A stretch of 64,000 bases of DNA from Maridesulfovibrio ferrireducens (GTDB taxonomy: Bacteria; Desulfobacterota; Desulfovibrionia; Desulfovibrionales; Desulfovibrionaceae), in assembly GCF_016342405.1 (NCBI RefSeq), contig NZ_JAEINN010000013.1:83610-147609 (forward strand), given 5' to 3'. Made by a program: the position numbers and the translations under genes. The notes under the pieces were generated by a model. The model saw only the letters and a list, made by a program, of their open reading frames with translations, made no database searches and was not told the DNA's origin. Positions 9,201 through 17,809 of this stretch are shown here, piece by piece (within the stretch, counting starts at the first letter, position 1; every line of letters starts with the position of its first letter).

Positions 9201-11022
9201 CAAACCTTCCAATCAATCCGCCTATATTCGCTGTTCCGGTAACTTCACCAGTTGCATAAGAATTTTCTATAGAATTGATTCCCCATCCGCTGGTAATACC
9301 TACCAATCCCCCCACAGCAGTACTTCCATCTACGTTCCCTGTAGCATAAGAATCAGTAATAGTTCCGGCAAAATTTCCAACGAGACCTCCGGCTTGATCA
9401 CCAATCGCTTTTACATTTCCCGAAGCAAAACTTTGTTTAATAACATTCTGTTCACTCCCAGCCGTAACACCAAGGAGTCCCCCAACCTTTTCACCTCCGA
9501 AAACAGTTCCAGAGGCAGATGATTTACTGATAGTACTAAAACTCAGAGAACCAACCAGCCCCCCCGCAGACTTACCAGTTACTAATGCAGATGAAGTACA
9601 ATTAGTAATTTGTGTACCGCTTCCAATTACCCCTACAAGCCCACCCACATTTTCTGTTGCCCTGACTTCACCTGAAGAACTGCAATTTAAAACAGTAAAC
9701 GCTGCAGATGCCCCAATCAAAGCTCCGACCTTACTATTTCCTCGAATGCTGGCGTCACGAACGTTGACATCTTTAATGCTAGACCACGTAACTCCACCAA
9801 ACAAACCGACATTATCCTCAGTTGGTCTGTTGATAAAGAGATTGTAGACTGTATGACCATTTCCCATAAAGTTACCCATAAAACAATTGCCAGAGTGGTC
9901 TGTAATATCGGCTTTTTCTCCTATCGGATTGAATCCCTTTATATCGTCTGTATCACCAATTGAGCCATCACCATCCCAATCGACAGAAGTTTCATCCACA
10001 TCAAATATAATGTCTTTTGTCAGTTCATAACTACGACCAAACCAATGACTACCCTTTGCACTTGTCTGCGACAAAGCAATCAACTTCTCAGCGCTATCAA
10101 TCTCATAATACCCATCAACATCAGCATCATAAAGAGTCTGCGAAGTACCGCCAGAAGTAAGCTCAATTGTTATAGAAGGAGTAGCCAACACCCCATCAAA
10201 ATTATTCAGTTTAGCACTATCGAAATATAACTCAGCCAGATCAACGCCGCCTTCCTCAAGCAACCAGTTACCACCAGCTTCAGCGTTCCCAGTATCATCA
10301 ATACTGGCGGCAATCTCGCGGCCTGTGAGCTGCTCAAGCTTGGCAATAAAATCTTTACCTTCAGCTCCTTCGCCTACACCGCAACCAAGCAGGTCAATGT
10401 GACCATCGGATTCGACCAATGAACCTACGTTTTTCCAAAAAGTGGACATTTCAGGATTTGAGAGAAGTGTATCAGCATCAACGGCATAACCATCAGCCAA
10501 ATGTATAGAACCGGAACCAATAGAGTGGGAAGCAAATCCAATGGAGGCGGCCTGCTTGCCATCAAGAGCGGATTCTATTTTATTGAAAATTTCGTCAGGA
10601 TTATCAGTATCGGCATCGTAGGTTACGGTGATGACATTTTCTTTAGCTGCGCCGACCAGGTCATCAACATCTGCCAGTCCGCTGGAAGCGACAAGAACCG
10701 TGATGGGATCTTCTTCAGGTTGAGAAGGTTCTTTAGAGGACGTAGAATTGTTATCTTTTGTAACATTTGTTGCATCAACAGACTGATTATTCTGAGGAGC
10801 AATAGCCTTTAAAAGATTACCCACATCAGGCGTTGAGCTTTCACCAACCGGGTTCTTTCCTGGGTCATCAAAATTATGTGCTTCAGGAGTCGCATGGGAA
10901 TCTTTAGCGGGTTTTGCATCATTTGGAATGTCTACCGCTCCTGGATCAGCCATAGCCTCAATAGCATGTTCAACGACAACAGCAGCTGCACCGTCCAGAA
11001 CTATTCTCTCTTCCAGTCTCAT
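6283..11022 (-). CDS. Giant exported protein: LEPR-like leader, DUF4347, GLUG repeats, CHAP-like C-terminus
   Basis: A 1579-residue protein. I place the start at the ATG with a GAGG ribosome site, ten codons inside the longest frame. The N-terminus reads MRLEERIVLDGAAAVV, similar to the LEPR-type motif found at the start of very large exported proteins; there is no Sec signal. DUF4347 spans about 105-265. About 16 GLUG-type repeats with the core VGGLVG span 405-845. A low-complexity linker and a cadherin- or adhesin-like segment (about 990-1115) follow. The last 150-170 residues contain QCVALVK and HVAIVK, which fit the Cys and His of a CHAP amidase/peptidase domain. It is first in an operon with TolC- and HlyD-type genes. 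A surface adhesin with a cell-wall-cutting tip is a reasonable but unproven reading. Confidence 0.85.
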   Translation of the reverse strand: MRLEERIVLDGAAAVVVEHAIEAMADPGAVDIPNDAKPAKDSHATPEAHNFDDPGKNPVGESSTPDVGNLLKAIAPQNNQSVDATNVTKDNNSTSSKEPSQPEEDPITVLVASSGLADVDDLVGAAKENVITVTYDADTDNPDEIFNKIESALDGKQAASIGFASHSIGSGSIHLADGYAVDADTLLSNPEMSTFWKNVGSLVESDGHIDLLGCGVGEGAEGKDFIAKLEQLTGREIAASIDDTGNAEAGGNWLLEEGGVDLAELYFDSAKLNNFDGVLATPSITIELTSGGTSQTLYDADVDGYYEIDSAEKLIALSQTSAKGSHWFGRSYELTKDIIFDVDETSVDWDGDGSIGDTDDIKGFNPIGEKADITDHSGNCFMGNFMGNGHTVYNLFINRPTEDNVGLFGGVTWSSIKDVNVRDASIRGNSKVGALIGASAAFTVLNCSSSGEVRATENVGGLVGVIGSGTQITNCTSSALVTGKSAGGLVGSLSFSTISKSSASGTVFGGEKVGGLLGVTAGSEQNVIKQSFASGNVKAIGDQAGGLVGNFAGTITDSYATGNVDGSTAVGGLVGITSGWGINSIENSYATGEVTGTANIGGLIGRFGDTDMCTNNLKNSFATGKVTGSSTVGGLLGVSFIRSSVTNCYSSGSVVGIDSVGGFIGSLIGGKIFNSYTDSIVSASGDQVGGFVGEVIGYVTPASIINSYATGAVTAKNKAGGFAGLIRESSSIKNSYATGFVKANNFVGGFAGRMQSSSAVDSCYASGEVVAKESVGGLVGELVVLSGFTPTVSNSYASGNVSGDSSVGGVVGSSKAKLNNCSARNSKVIGRSFVGRVVGNNSGTLISNNAKETMILKDQSQITIVAGKEVVGEMILDRGPSGEDGQDSSGTTYGAYSFWDESVWAFPSDKSKNPTIKLAGKDSSYDIYKNWDNTFWNIPADTTKNPTLKNVGVQAIVPDPDPIDPTPSVNHAPTLSGHVTMTSIMENTSNPTGQTVSSLIGSVASDADDHDLGIAITNVNDTGGEWQYFSSGSWRSLDTAIGSSAAFLLSGSDKIRFKPNSGWKGNAYLRFRAWDGTDGALHSTVSSIGTGASSAFSSGQKLMKIKVNAAPVVDKPVPELNVSKQFNESDNKTTLDYVIDTSNKYTENVSSADKKGTVIEYAESLKNKYESEQIDHNQLIEGYIKGLIYYNDDSAGGASETNALVNNSKNAAWIKLRGGDPGKVEASEAAKIVNNELKNNETKQTIATLETLYSNYGTSFNSDIFYDKVISGEINVNDNTWNLITKISKKEFSIQKFFKLLSKNDLEGRKFHVLSEHYLTSANIKDIVSSYQKTNILKELSRSYVKGERTSAQVKEALQQDQVVDGNFPTGSRVAFSTGEQTLYLEKTGELSTSKLKEIYGRDATYSVTAVATYTEKSGGDVAYDGPKGVQCVALVKAVIKSVSGIDTGELTNGKSSYYNVGKASYNFFDIGQKADTSSKPPKNGAVISFAETGSNPYGHVAIVKHVSDKLDDGSYNVTLFEQNVSSHREIKLIPIKDKDSGEITGFKSEELADGKTSYNKGLVVEGWANVSQKWLDEH
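8488..9810 (-). repeat. GLUG-type coding repeat array (about 16 units)
   Basis: Inside the giant protein gene, residues about 405-845 repeat a 25-35 residue unit with cores such as VGGLVG, AGGLVG, VGGFAG and a partner motif NSYATG or NCYSSG. Spacing varies, so units are diverged rather than recent identical copies. Such repeats are expected to stack as a right-handed beta-helix or rod. Confidence 0.85.
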
Positions 11023-11210
11023 ATTCAGCACCTCAATCAGATTTAAAAACAAAATTCATAAATCAACATCAAAAACACTAAATTAGACGTTGATCTAAAA
11101 AAAATTAATTAATCATAAAGAAAACAGTGGCTGAATTATCACACTAATCACACCTAGTCTAGAAGAATCATTCTATATAACCGCTAGTCATTGATATTTT
11201 GAGTTAAAAC

Positions 11211-12899
11211 TTAAGTTCTCCCTAAAATTACTTTTTTTGTAATCCCTCTACTTAGCCGGCAAATTTCATTCCCATTCATCTGTACATTCGGCCCAAACAC
11301 CCTCTTAGCCAACTTCTCGGCAACAAGCCCAGCCTTCGGATCATTCATACTGAAGAAAATTTTATCCCCGTTATCTTTGACCATGCCGCCACTTTCCAGC
11401 GTATAAAGAATATTTCCAGATGAATCGACACGCCAACTAAGCTTATTTAACATCGGCTTTTCAGACTTGAACTCGCCATCTTTATTCTTCTCCCGACGCT
11501 CAATCCTTTGGCTAATATCATAACGTTTCTTTTCCTCAGCTTGAAGCTGGAGCATCTTAGAAATAGATAACAGCCTGCGCTTATCCTTCCAAGCCAAGTT
11601 TGAATCTGATCTAATCTGACTCTGTTTGAGCTTAAGCGCGGAAACTTTAGAAATAGCTTTATCAGATTCAGCTGAAGGAATACTCTGGATAGGCTCCTTC
11701 TTAGAACGTAAAACCTGCAAAGCAATTTCATCACCGTTTTCAGCCTTCCATTTCAAAAAGTCATTCCAACGGTTGAACGGTGTCAGCTTTCTAAGCTCTG
11801 CCCTTCTACTCGCAACATCCGCCTTTATTGCTTCAATAGTTTCAGTTTTCTTGCCGGTTGCTAACGCAAGCAATCGACTACGATCTTTAGGACAAAGTTT
11901 ACGATCACGTTTAATTTCTTTGATCTTACTTCCCCAGAAAGCAGTGGCTTTATTCCACCGTTCATCTTGCTCAGCTTTGATTTCCTCATAGGCCTTCTTC
12001 CGGCCATCTATGGCCTCACGGTACAGGGAATAAAGCTCTCCCCGCTTTTTATGAAGCGGACGCGACACATACCTTTCCTGTTCATCTTTGCTCTGCACAA
12101 CTGCAATAGGTTTTTGATATTGACCTAACTTAGCTTCAAGCTTTCCCTTGCTAAAATCCCGATCCAATCTACTGGCTTTAACGGCAGTGCTGGAATGCCT
12201 ATCTTTTATGATACAACCATTACCTCTAGCTTTAACCTCAATTCCGATCTGCGCCAAAGATTTATGGAAATCCTGCCAGCTTTGCGCGTTATCCAGTGAT
12301 TTAAGGATGAAATCTTTACGCTCCTTCACATAAGAATCAAAAGACTGCTGACCGGAATGCGCTTCATATGTTTCAGCCCTATCATTATTACGTTTTGGCT
12401 CCAGATTTTTTTGTCGGCCATTATCAAACTTCAAACCGAATTTCAGTTCCAGCTCACGATGCAACCGGTCACGCTTGAAATAGTCCCGGTAAGGCTCATG
12501 CCTGGTGAGAGTTTCAGGATGAATCATATTGTAAGCAATGTGCATGTGAAGATTGTTAGTATTCTTATGGACTCCACAATGACGCTGGTGTTCTTCAAAC
12601 CCTAGAACCTTGGCAAATTCCTTTTCAATTTTCTTACACTTCTCTGGAGTCAATAAAGCCTCATCTTCCGGCCTGAAGGACACGATTAGGTGATAAGTCT
12701 TTTCTTTCCTCGTGCGCTGGTTCAGATCCTGAGTGTCCAAAACTTCCTGAATGGCCAGTTGATAGTTTTCACCAGCCCAGCAGCCATCATTCCAAGAATA
12801 AAGAGTCTTCTCCCCTTTGTTCTTAGCATCAGCAATGTAATCAGCCAGTCGCCGATAATTATCATTCTGAGGTTTACAGGAAATCCTTCGGCTAATCAT
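11211..12899 (-). CDS. MobA/VirD2-type relaxase with LPD7-like C-terminal domain
   Basis: Relaxases nick the oriT strand through a tyrosine and lead DNA into a recipient cell. The N-terminal half shows the relaxase fold, with the metal-binding motif NLHMHIAYN (around residue 120) and a candidate catalytic Tyr near the start (NYRRLADYI). A long charged helical middle follows, and the last 90 residues (SWRVDSSGNILYTLESGG onwards) resemble the LPD7 domain common at relaxase C-termini. The start used here overlaps the stop of the upstream accessory gene (ATGA) with GAAGGTG as ribosome site; an earlier in-frame ATG lacks this. The size is about right for P-type relaxases of mobilizable elements. 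No mating-pair genes are seen, so transfer would need a helper. Confidence 0.9.
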   Translation of the reverse strand: MISRRISCKPQNDNYRRLADYIADAKNKGEKTLYSWNDGCWAGENYQLAIQEVLDTQDLNQRTRKEKTYHLIVSFRPEDEALLTPEKCKKIEKEFAKVLGFEEHQRHCGVHKNTNNLHMHIAYNMIHPETLTRHEPYRDYFKRDRLHRELELKFGLKFDNGRQKNLEPKRNNDRAETYEAHSGQQSFDSYVKERKDFILKSLDNAQSWQDFHKSLAQIGIEVKARGNGCIIKDRHSSTAVKASRLDRDFSKGKLEAKLGQYQKPIAVVQSKDEQERYVSRPLHKKRGELYSLYREAIDGRKKAYEEIKAEQDERWNKATAFWGSKIKEIKRDRKLCPKDRSRLLALATGKKTETIEAIKADVASRRAELRKLTPFNRWNDFLKWKAENGDEIALQVLRSKKEPIQSIPSAESDKAISKVSALKLKQSQIRSDSNLAWKDKRRLLSISKMLQLQAEEKKRYDISQRIERREKNKDGEFKSEKPMLNKLSWRVDSSGNILYTLESGGMVKDNGDKIFFSMNDPKAGLVAEKLAKRVFGPNVQMNGNEICRLSRGITKKVILGRT

Positions 12900-13222
12900 A
12901 AACTCATCACCTTCTCGCACAATTCCTTCTGTCGCTGCCGTAGATCTTTAAGCAACTTCTCAACATCAAGCCGGTGTTTGTCATCATCAAGAATCCACAT
13001 CTTGAGCAGCCCACCCAAACGAGCAAGGTCTGCATTGATTTTTAGCAACTCCCGGCGTGCCTGCTGATCCTCACGGCTCTTAATTTCATGGCCCAGGCAA
13101 ACGGCTTTTGCAAAAGCAGAAACGGACAGACTACACTGCTTTGCAGTAGTACTGACCACCTTGTGTTCTTTTTCAGAAACATAAGCTTTTATGACTTTCT
13201 TTTTACTCGGCACGGATTCCAC
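12896..13222 (-). CDS. TraJ/MobC-like relaxosome accessory DNA-binding protein
   Basis: A 108-residue protein starting at GTG. The first half looks like a ribbon-helix-helix (KKKVIKAYVSEKEHKVV then a helical SVSAFAKAVCLG), the second half is a coiled helix with the family-typical stretch INADLARLGGLLK. In RP4 the equivalent TraJ binds the inverted repeat next to nic and recruits the relaxase. Here the gene begins about 80 bases from a matching inverted repeat and nic sequence, and is translationally coupled to the relaxase, which supports the same job. A MobC name would serve equally well. Confidence 0.85.
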   Translation of the reverse strand: MESVPSKKKVIKAYVSEKEHKVVSTTAKQCSLSVSAFAKAVCLGHEIKSREDQQARRELLKINADLARLGGLLKMWILDDDKHRLDVEKLLKDLRQRQKELCEKVMSL

Positions 13223-13300
13223 TTTTCTCTTGGACTGTCTTTATTCTTGCGTTGAGCCGCAGGTGAATAAGCCAACCTCAGCCACAGGCTGGGCAGGGCG

Positions 13301-13350
13301 TAAGGTCGTCCACTTTGAAAAAGTGGGCCTACCTTACCTGTCCTGCCTTC
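13301..13350 (+). other. Origin of transfer (oriT), IncP/RP4-like nic region
   Basis: Imperfect inverted repeat with arms 13301-13316 and 13321-13336 (outer arms TAAGGT and ACCTTA, inner arms CCACTT and AAGTGG), then CCTGTCCTGCC. The sequence CTTACCTGTCCTGCC closely matches the RP4 nic region as I remember it (CTTCACCTATCCTGCC). The predicted nick is between G13345 and C13346, nine bases from the repeat. It lies just upstream of the TraJ-like and relaxase genes, the usual place. Confidence 0.82.
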
Positions 13351-13410
13351 CGACTCCGTGAGATTATATGCGATTTAGTGCCATTATTACAAGCTATTAA
13401 GTAAAAAGAG

Positions 13411-13480
13411 AGGAATATCATAAAATCTCGTTTAATCTCATAAAATATCTCTTAAAATCATTAAATATCGTAAAATATCA
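13411..13480. repeat. 10-bp phased AT-rich repeats near oriT
   Basis: Seven consecutive 10-base units, most containing TAAAAT or TTAAAT, repeat at exactly one helical turn (examples TAAAATCTCG, TAAAATATCT, TAAAATATCA). Phased A-tracts of this kind give intrinsic curvature, and bent DNA is a known part of RP4-type oriT regions. They could equally be operator or iteron-like sites. Confidence 0.6.
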
Positions 13481-13854
13481 CTATCAGAAATGAGAAGCTG
13501 AAATTCTCGTCTCTGGACAAACGGACTCCGGTTGAAGTATTCGTTTCAGATTATATTCTACATTGATGAAGGTTGCTTCCATCGCGGCGCTCCGTCCTCC
13601 GCCCCCTGGGCTGAAAGTTCCACTTAAAATCAACCGATCCAGGTCTTAGGGATGGGGTAAGGCGTAAGGAAAAGAGCTGCCTACAATCTCATGTGTAAAA
13701 CTGTGGAGCTCGCGCATGAAGTTTTTCTACTGCGGTTATTTAGGCTGCTGATTTAGTTAAACTGTTTGGGCAAAGTCGGTCGCTAAATATGAAGCATTCC
13801 AAATGAAGAATTTTTCACGGATTTAATTTTTAATATTTATAAAAAAAGCACCAT
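13481..13854. other. Non-coding stretch between oriT region and restriction operon
   Basis: No convincing gene, RNA or terminator is seen. It should contain the promoter of the helicase operon, but no clear -35/-10 pair stands out. A short GGCGTAAGG occurs here (about 13661) and also beside the oriT repeat; this may be chance. Confidence 0.5.
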
Positions 13855-16800
13855 ATGCAAATACTAGATAATATAAACTCTCTCTGGGGCGATGACTTAA
13901 AGCAAACACTTGAGCCTGGTGTTAAATTAAAAATTGCAGCGACTTGTTTTTCTATTTATGGCTATGAAGCTTTAAAAAAGGAATTAGATAAAATTGACTC
14001 TCTTGAGTTTATTTTCACTGCTCCAGCCTTTGTTCCAAATGATGTTGCGGACAAAATGTCGAAGGAGCGCAGAGAATTTCATATACCGAAGTTGCAACGA
14101 GAAAAAAGCTTATATGGAAGTGAGTTTGAACTTCAGTTGAAAAATAAGCTAACTCAGCGTGCAATTGCGAAGGAGTGTGCGGACTGGATACGGCGTAAAG
14201 CCACCTTTCGTTCAAATGCTACAAAATCCCCTATGCAGCAATTTGCTTGTTTAGAGACAGGACATACTGATGTAACTTATATGCCATTGCATGGTTTTAC
14301 GGCTGTAGACCTTGGCTACCAGCAAGGTGATGCTGTTTCTAATCTTATAAACAAAATAGATGAAGCACCGCTTACAGCAACTTATATTCATCTTTTTGAT
14401 CAGATATGGAACGATAATGGGCAGCTTAAGAATGTTACCGAGAGTATTTGTGCACACATAGAATCTGTTTATCAGGAAAACTCTCCTGAAAAAGTATATT
14501 TCTTGATGCTTTATAATATCTTTAATGAGTTCCTTGAAGACTTGAATGAAGACGTTTTGCCTAATGATTTGACCGGGTATAAAGATAGTGTTGTTTGGAA
14601 TAAACTTTTTAATTTTCAAAGTGATGCTGCCACTGGAATCATCAATAAACTTGAAAGTTATAATGGGTGTATTCTTGCTGACAGTGTTGGTCTTGGTAAA
14701 ACCTTTACCGCCCTTGCCGTTATCAAATATTACGAGCTTAGAAATCGCTCCGTATTGGTTCTTTGTCCTAAAAAATTGGCTGACAACTGGCTGAATTATA
14801 ATCGGAACCTTAAAACAAATATCCTTGCTAAGGATCGCTTTAGTTATGATGTTTTGTGTCATACTGATTTACAGCGAACAAGTGGGGAATCTTTTGGTAT
14901 TCCGTTGAATAAGGTGAATTGGGGAAACTATGATCTTATCGTGATAGACGAGTCTCATAATTTTCGTAACAACGACACTTATAAAGAGAAAGAAACCAGA
15001 TATAAAAAATTAATGGATTCCGTTATTCGGGATGGTGTAAAGACTAAAGTTTTGATGCTGTCTGCTACTCCCGTAAATAACAAATTCAATGATCTTAGGA
15101 ATCAGCTTGCGCTTGCCTACGAAGGTGAGTCTGAAAAACTTAGTGAAAAAATTAATGTAAAAAAGGGGATTGAAGAAATTTTTAGACAGGCTCAGACTGC
15201 CTTTAATAGCTGGTCAAAGTTTCCTTGTGAAGAACGCACTGCCAGTGCTATTTTAAATGCTTTGGATTTTGATTTTTTCGAGCTCCTGGATAAAGTTACA
15301 ATTGCTCGTTCAAGGAAGCATATAGAAACTTTTTATGACACTACTGATATCGGGAATTTTCCCGTGAGACGTAAGCCTTTGTCATTTCGTAGCCCTTTGA
15401 CGGATCTTCCCAACATTCCAAGTTTTAATGAGATTTATGCTCAACTGTCTTTACTGAAATTGTCAGTCTATGCGCCTGTCAGTTACATTTTGCCGAGCCG
15501 ACTAAAAAAATACGAAGAATTATATGATACTGCCGTTGATGGAGGTAAAGGAAAGTTGCGTCAGGTGGACCGAGAAACAAGTCTTCAGTCGCTTATGACA
15601 ACAAACTTGCTTAAGCGTCTTGAAAGTTCTGTAGAGTCTTTTCGGCTTACTCTTGGGGCTTTGGAAGAAAAGCATATTGATATGCTGGATAAGATTGAGC
15701 AATTTAAGAAATCAAAATCAGATTCGGCAAAAATAACTTTAGCTGAACAGTTCGGTTCAGTTGAGAGTGACGATGAAGATATTGCGGATCTGGAAGAATT
15801 TTTGATCGGGGGGAAAGTTCAGGTTAACCTTGCTGATATGGATCTTTTGTCTTGGGAACATGATTTGAGTGCAGATATTCATGTCATATCAGCCTTGCTG
15901 GGCGAGATGAGAAAGGTAACGGTTGAAGATGATTCAAAGCTTCAGCATATTAAAAAGCACATCAAGAATAAGATTGAAAACCCAATAAATGCGGGTAATA
16001 AAAAAATTATAATTTTTACTGCTTTTGCCGATACCGCCAACTATCTTTACGAAAATTTATCTAAGCAAATGGCTAAAGAGGGTATTCATTCAGGACTTGT
16101 TACAGGCAAGAACAGCCCTAAAAATTCTTTGAAAAAGGGATATGATTTCCAGTCAATTCTAACTTTATTTTCTCCTCGTTCCAAAGAAAAGGATTTGATT
16201 TTTCCGGATGAACCCGGTGAAATTGATTTATTGATTGGTACGGACTGTATTTCTGAAGGGCAAAATTTGCAGGACTGTGACTACCTTATTAACTATGACA
16301 TACATTGGAATCCAGTTCGTATTATTCAACGCTTTGGGCGAGTTGATCGAATTGGTTCTTCAAACGAATTTATTCAGCTAGTGAATTACTGGCCTGATAT
16401 CTCATTAGATGAATATATCAATCTGAAAGAGCGTGTGGAAAACAGAATGCATATTGTCGACCTCACTGGGACAGGTGATGACAATGTTCTTTCTGCGCAG
16501 GCAAATGATGTTGGATATCGGAAAGAGCAGCTACGCCGGCTGCAGGATGAAGTTATCGAGCTTGAAGATTTAAAAACAGGTGTAAACATCACTGATTTAG
16601 GCCTTAATGATTTTAGGATGGATTTGTTGAATTATATGAAAGATAAAGGGGATCTTGCCCACCTTCCTAATGGTTTACATGCTGTGATTTCGGCAGCCCC
16701 GAATAAAGGATTGCGTCCTGGTGTTATTTTTACTCTGCGTAACCGCAACAGTGCTGTAAATATTAATCAGCATAATAGGCTGCACCCATATTATCTCGTA

Positions 16801-17118
16801 TATATCAGTAATGACGGTGAAATTATTACTGATCATACTCAGGTTAAGAAAATATTGGATATGGTCAGGAATGGCTGCAAAGGATTAGATTCTCCAATTT
16901 TTGAAGCTTGCAAAATTTTTAATGACAATACAAATGATGGTCGGGATATGAAGCATTATTCCGATCTGTTAGGGCAGGCTATTCAGTCTATTGTTGAAGT
17001 TAAAGAAGACACTGATATTGATAGCCTTTTTTCAGGTACGAAGACCAGCGCACTTCTTGATACAATACAAGGTCTTGATGATTTTGAAATAATTTCCTTT
17101 TTAGTTGTTGCAGGGTAG
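13855..17118 (+). CDS. SNF2/DEAD-like helicase of a restriction-type defence operon
   Basis: A 1087-residue superfamily 2 ATPase. A phospholipase-D-like fold may occupy the first 150 residues (KLKIAATCFSIYGYEAL), though I see no HKD motif. Walker A is SVGLGKT (about 277-283), motif II DESH (about 365), motif III SATP (about 403), and motif VI QRFGRVDRIG (about 825-835). Proteins of this type translocate along DNA and occur in large restriction or defence systems. It is the first gene of a rightward operon with DUF4391, Mod, DUF1016 and Res genes; the DUF4391 start is six bases after its stop. The start is weakly supported, as no strong ribosome site precedes the ATG. Confidence 0.88.
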   Translation: MQILDNINSLWGDDLKQTLEPGVKLKIAATCFSIYGYEALKKELDKIDSLEFIFTAPAFVPNDVADKMSKERREFHIPKLQREKSLYGSEFELQLKNKLTQRAIAKECADWIRRKATFRSNATKSPMQQFACLETGHTDVTYMPLHGFTAVDLGYQQGDAVSNLINKIDEAPLTATYIHLFDQIWNDNGQLKNVTESICAHIESVYQENSPEKVYFLMLYNIFNEFLEDLNEDVLPNDLTGYKDSVVWNKLFNFQSDAATGIINKLESYNGCILADSVGLGKTFTALAVIKYYELRNRSVLVLCPKKLADNWLNYNRNLKTNILAKDRFSYDVLCHTDLQRTSGESFGIPLNKVNWGNYDLIVIDESHNFRNNDTYKEKETRYKKLMDSVIRDGVKTKVLMLSATPVNNKFNDLRNQLALAYEGESEKLSEKINVKKGIEEIFRQAQTAFNSWSKFPCEERTASAILNALDFDFFELLDKVTIARSRKHIETFYDTTDIGNFPVRRKPLSFRSPLTDLPNIPSFNEIYAQLSLLKLSVYAPVSYILPSRLKKYEELYDTAVDGGKGKLRQVDRETSLQSLMTTNLLKRLESSVESFRLTLGALEEKHIDMLDKIEQFKKSKSDSAKITLAEQFGSVESDDEDIADLEEFLIGGKVQVNLADMDLLSWEHDLSADIHVISALLGEMRKVTVEDDSKLQHIKKHIKNKIENPINAGNKKIIIFTAFADTANYLYENLSKQMAKEGIHSGLVTGKNSPKNSLKKGYDFQSILTLFSPRSKEKDLIFPDEPGEIDLLIGTDCISEGQNLQDCDYLINYDIHWNPVRIIQRFGRVDRIGSSNEFIQLVNYWPDISLDEYINLKERVENRMHIVDLTGTGDDNVLSAQANDVGYRKEQLRRLQDEVIELEDLKTGVNITDLGLNDFRMDLLNYMKDKGDLAHLPNGLHAVISAAPNKGLRPGVIFTLRNRNSAVNINQHNRLHPYYLVYISNDGEIITDHTQVKKILDMVRNGCKGLDSPIFEACKIFNDNTNDGRDMKHYSDLLGQAIQSIVEVKEDTDIDSLFSGTKTSALLDTIQGLDDFEIISFLVVAG

Positions 17119-17124
17119 ATAAAC

Positions 17125-17784
17125 ATGGCTTTTTTATATAATTTCCCGAAGCAAACTTTCGTTGGAAGCCCTCTTCCCAAAAGCAAGATATACAAACTTG
17201 CAGGCGTTAGTTCAAAAGTTCAAAAAATGTTTGTGCGTGAAGTTGAAAAAATCACATGGTCCTATAAATTGGCTCCTGAAACGATAAATTTGCCGGCAAG
17301 TGAGAGCGTGCAGGAGATACAAATTTTCACGGTTGCCCTCAGGACTGAAAAGTTAAACTATGAAGTTTTGGAAACCATTGATAAGGCCATACCTTCCCCT
17401 CTTTTTTTTGTCTTAGATTACGGCAATAAAAATAAGTATGTCGCGGCTTATAAGCGTCCGAGTGAAGTGGATAGAAGCAAATGGGTTGTTAGCGGGTATA
17501 GCGAAACAGAATGGATTAATGACGGTTCCGAGCGTAAAGAATTACCCGTTGTGCTGAACATGGGTGCTCTTTATCATACTCTTCTTAAAAACATTATCCC
17601 CTTACCTGCTCGTAAAAATGAGCCTATAAATAAACTTTTTTTGCGAATGGATCAGTTGCGGAGTATAAAGCGAGACGCTAGTAAGCTTGAGTCTCGGATA
17701 AGAAAAGAAAAGCAGTTTAATCGCAAGGTAGAGCTTAATTCTGAATTGAAAGCTCTGGAGCTGCAGATTCGGGGACTTGAGTAA
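17125..17784 (+). CDS. DUF4391 family protein
   Basis: A 219-residue soluble protein whose sequence matches DUF4391 as I know it (start MAFLYNFPKQTFVGSPLPKSKIYKLAG, central LFFVLDYGNKNKYVAAYKRP, and a C-terminal coiled coil over about 175-219). Members are found next to SNF2-type helicases and type III-like methyltransferases; their biochemical role is unknown to me. Spacing to the helicase is six bases, so the two are probably made together and may form a complex. The lysine/arginine-rich C-terminal helix suggests a protein or nucleic-acid contact. Confidence 0.82.
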   Translation: MAFLYNFPKQTFVGSPLPKSKIYKLAGVSSKVQKMFVREVEKITWSYKLAPETINLPASESVQEIQIFTVALRTEKLNYEVLETIDKAIPSPLFFVLDYGNKNKYVAAYKRPSEVDRSKWVVSGYSETEWINDGSERKELPVVLNMGALYHTLLKNIIPLPARKNEPINKLFLRMDQLRSIKRDASKLESRIRKEKQFNRKVELNSELKALELQIRGLE

Positions 17785-17809
17785 TTTTTAAAATTTTGCA
17801 GGAATTTTT

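Noticed and set aside
8488..9810. DNA-level tandem repeat or recombination hotspot
   Set aside because: Similarity is at protein level (GLUG repeats); the DNA units are diverged.
11211..13222. A conjugative (self-transmissible) element
   Set aside because: No type IV secretion or coupling protein genes are in the window; only mobilization functions are seen.
13411..13480. A CRISPR array
   Set aside because: Units are 10 bases with no spacers of regular length and no cas genes nearby.
14015..14862. Antisense frames under the helicase gene
   Set aside because: They are opposite to a well-supported gene and look like reverse translations of it.
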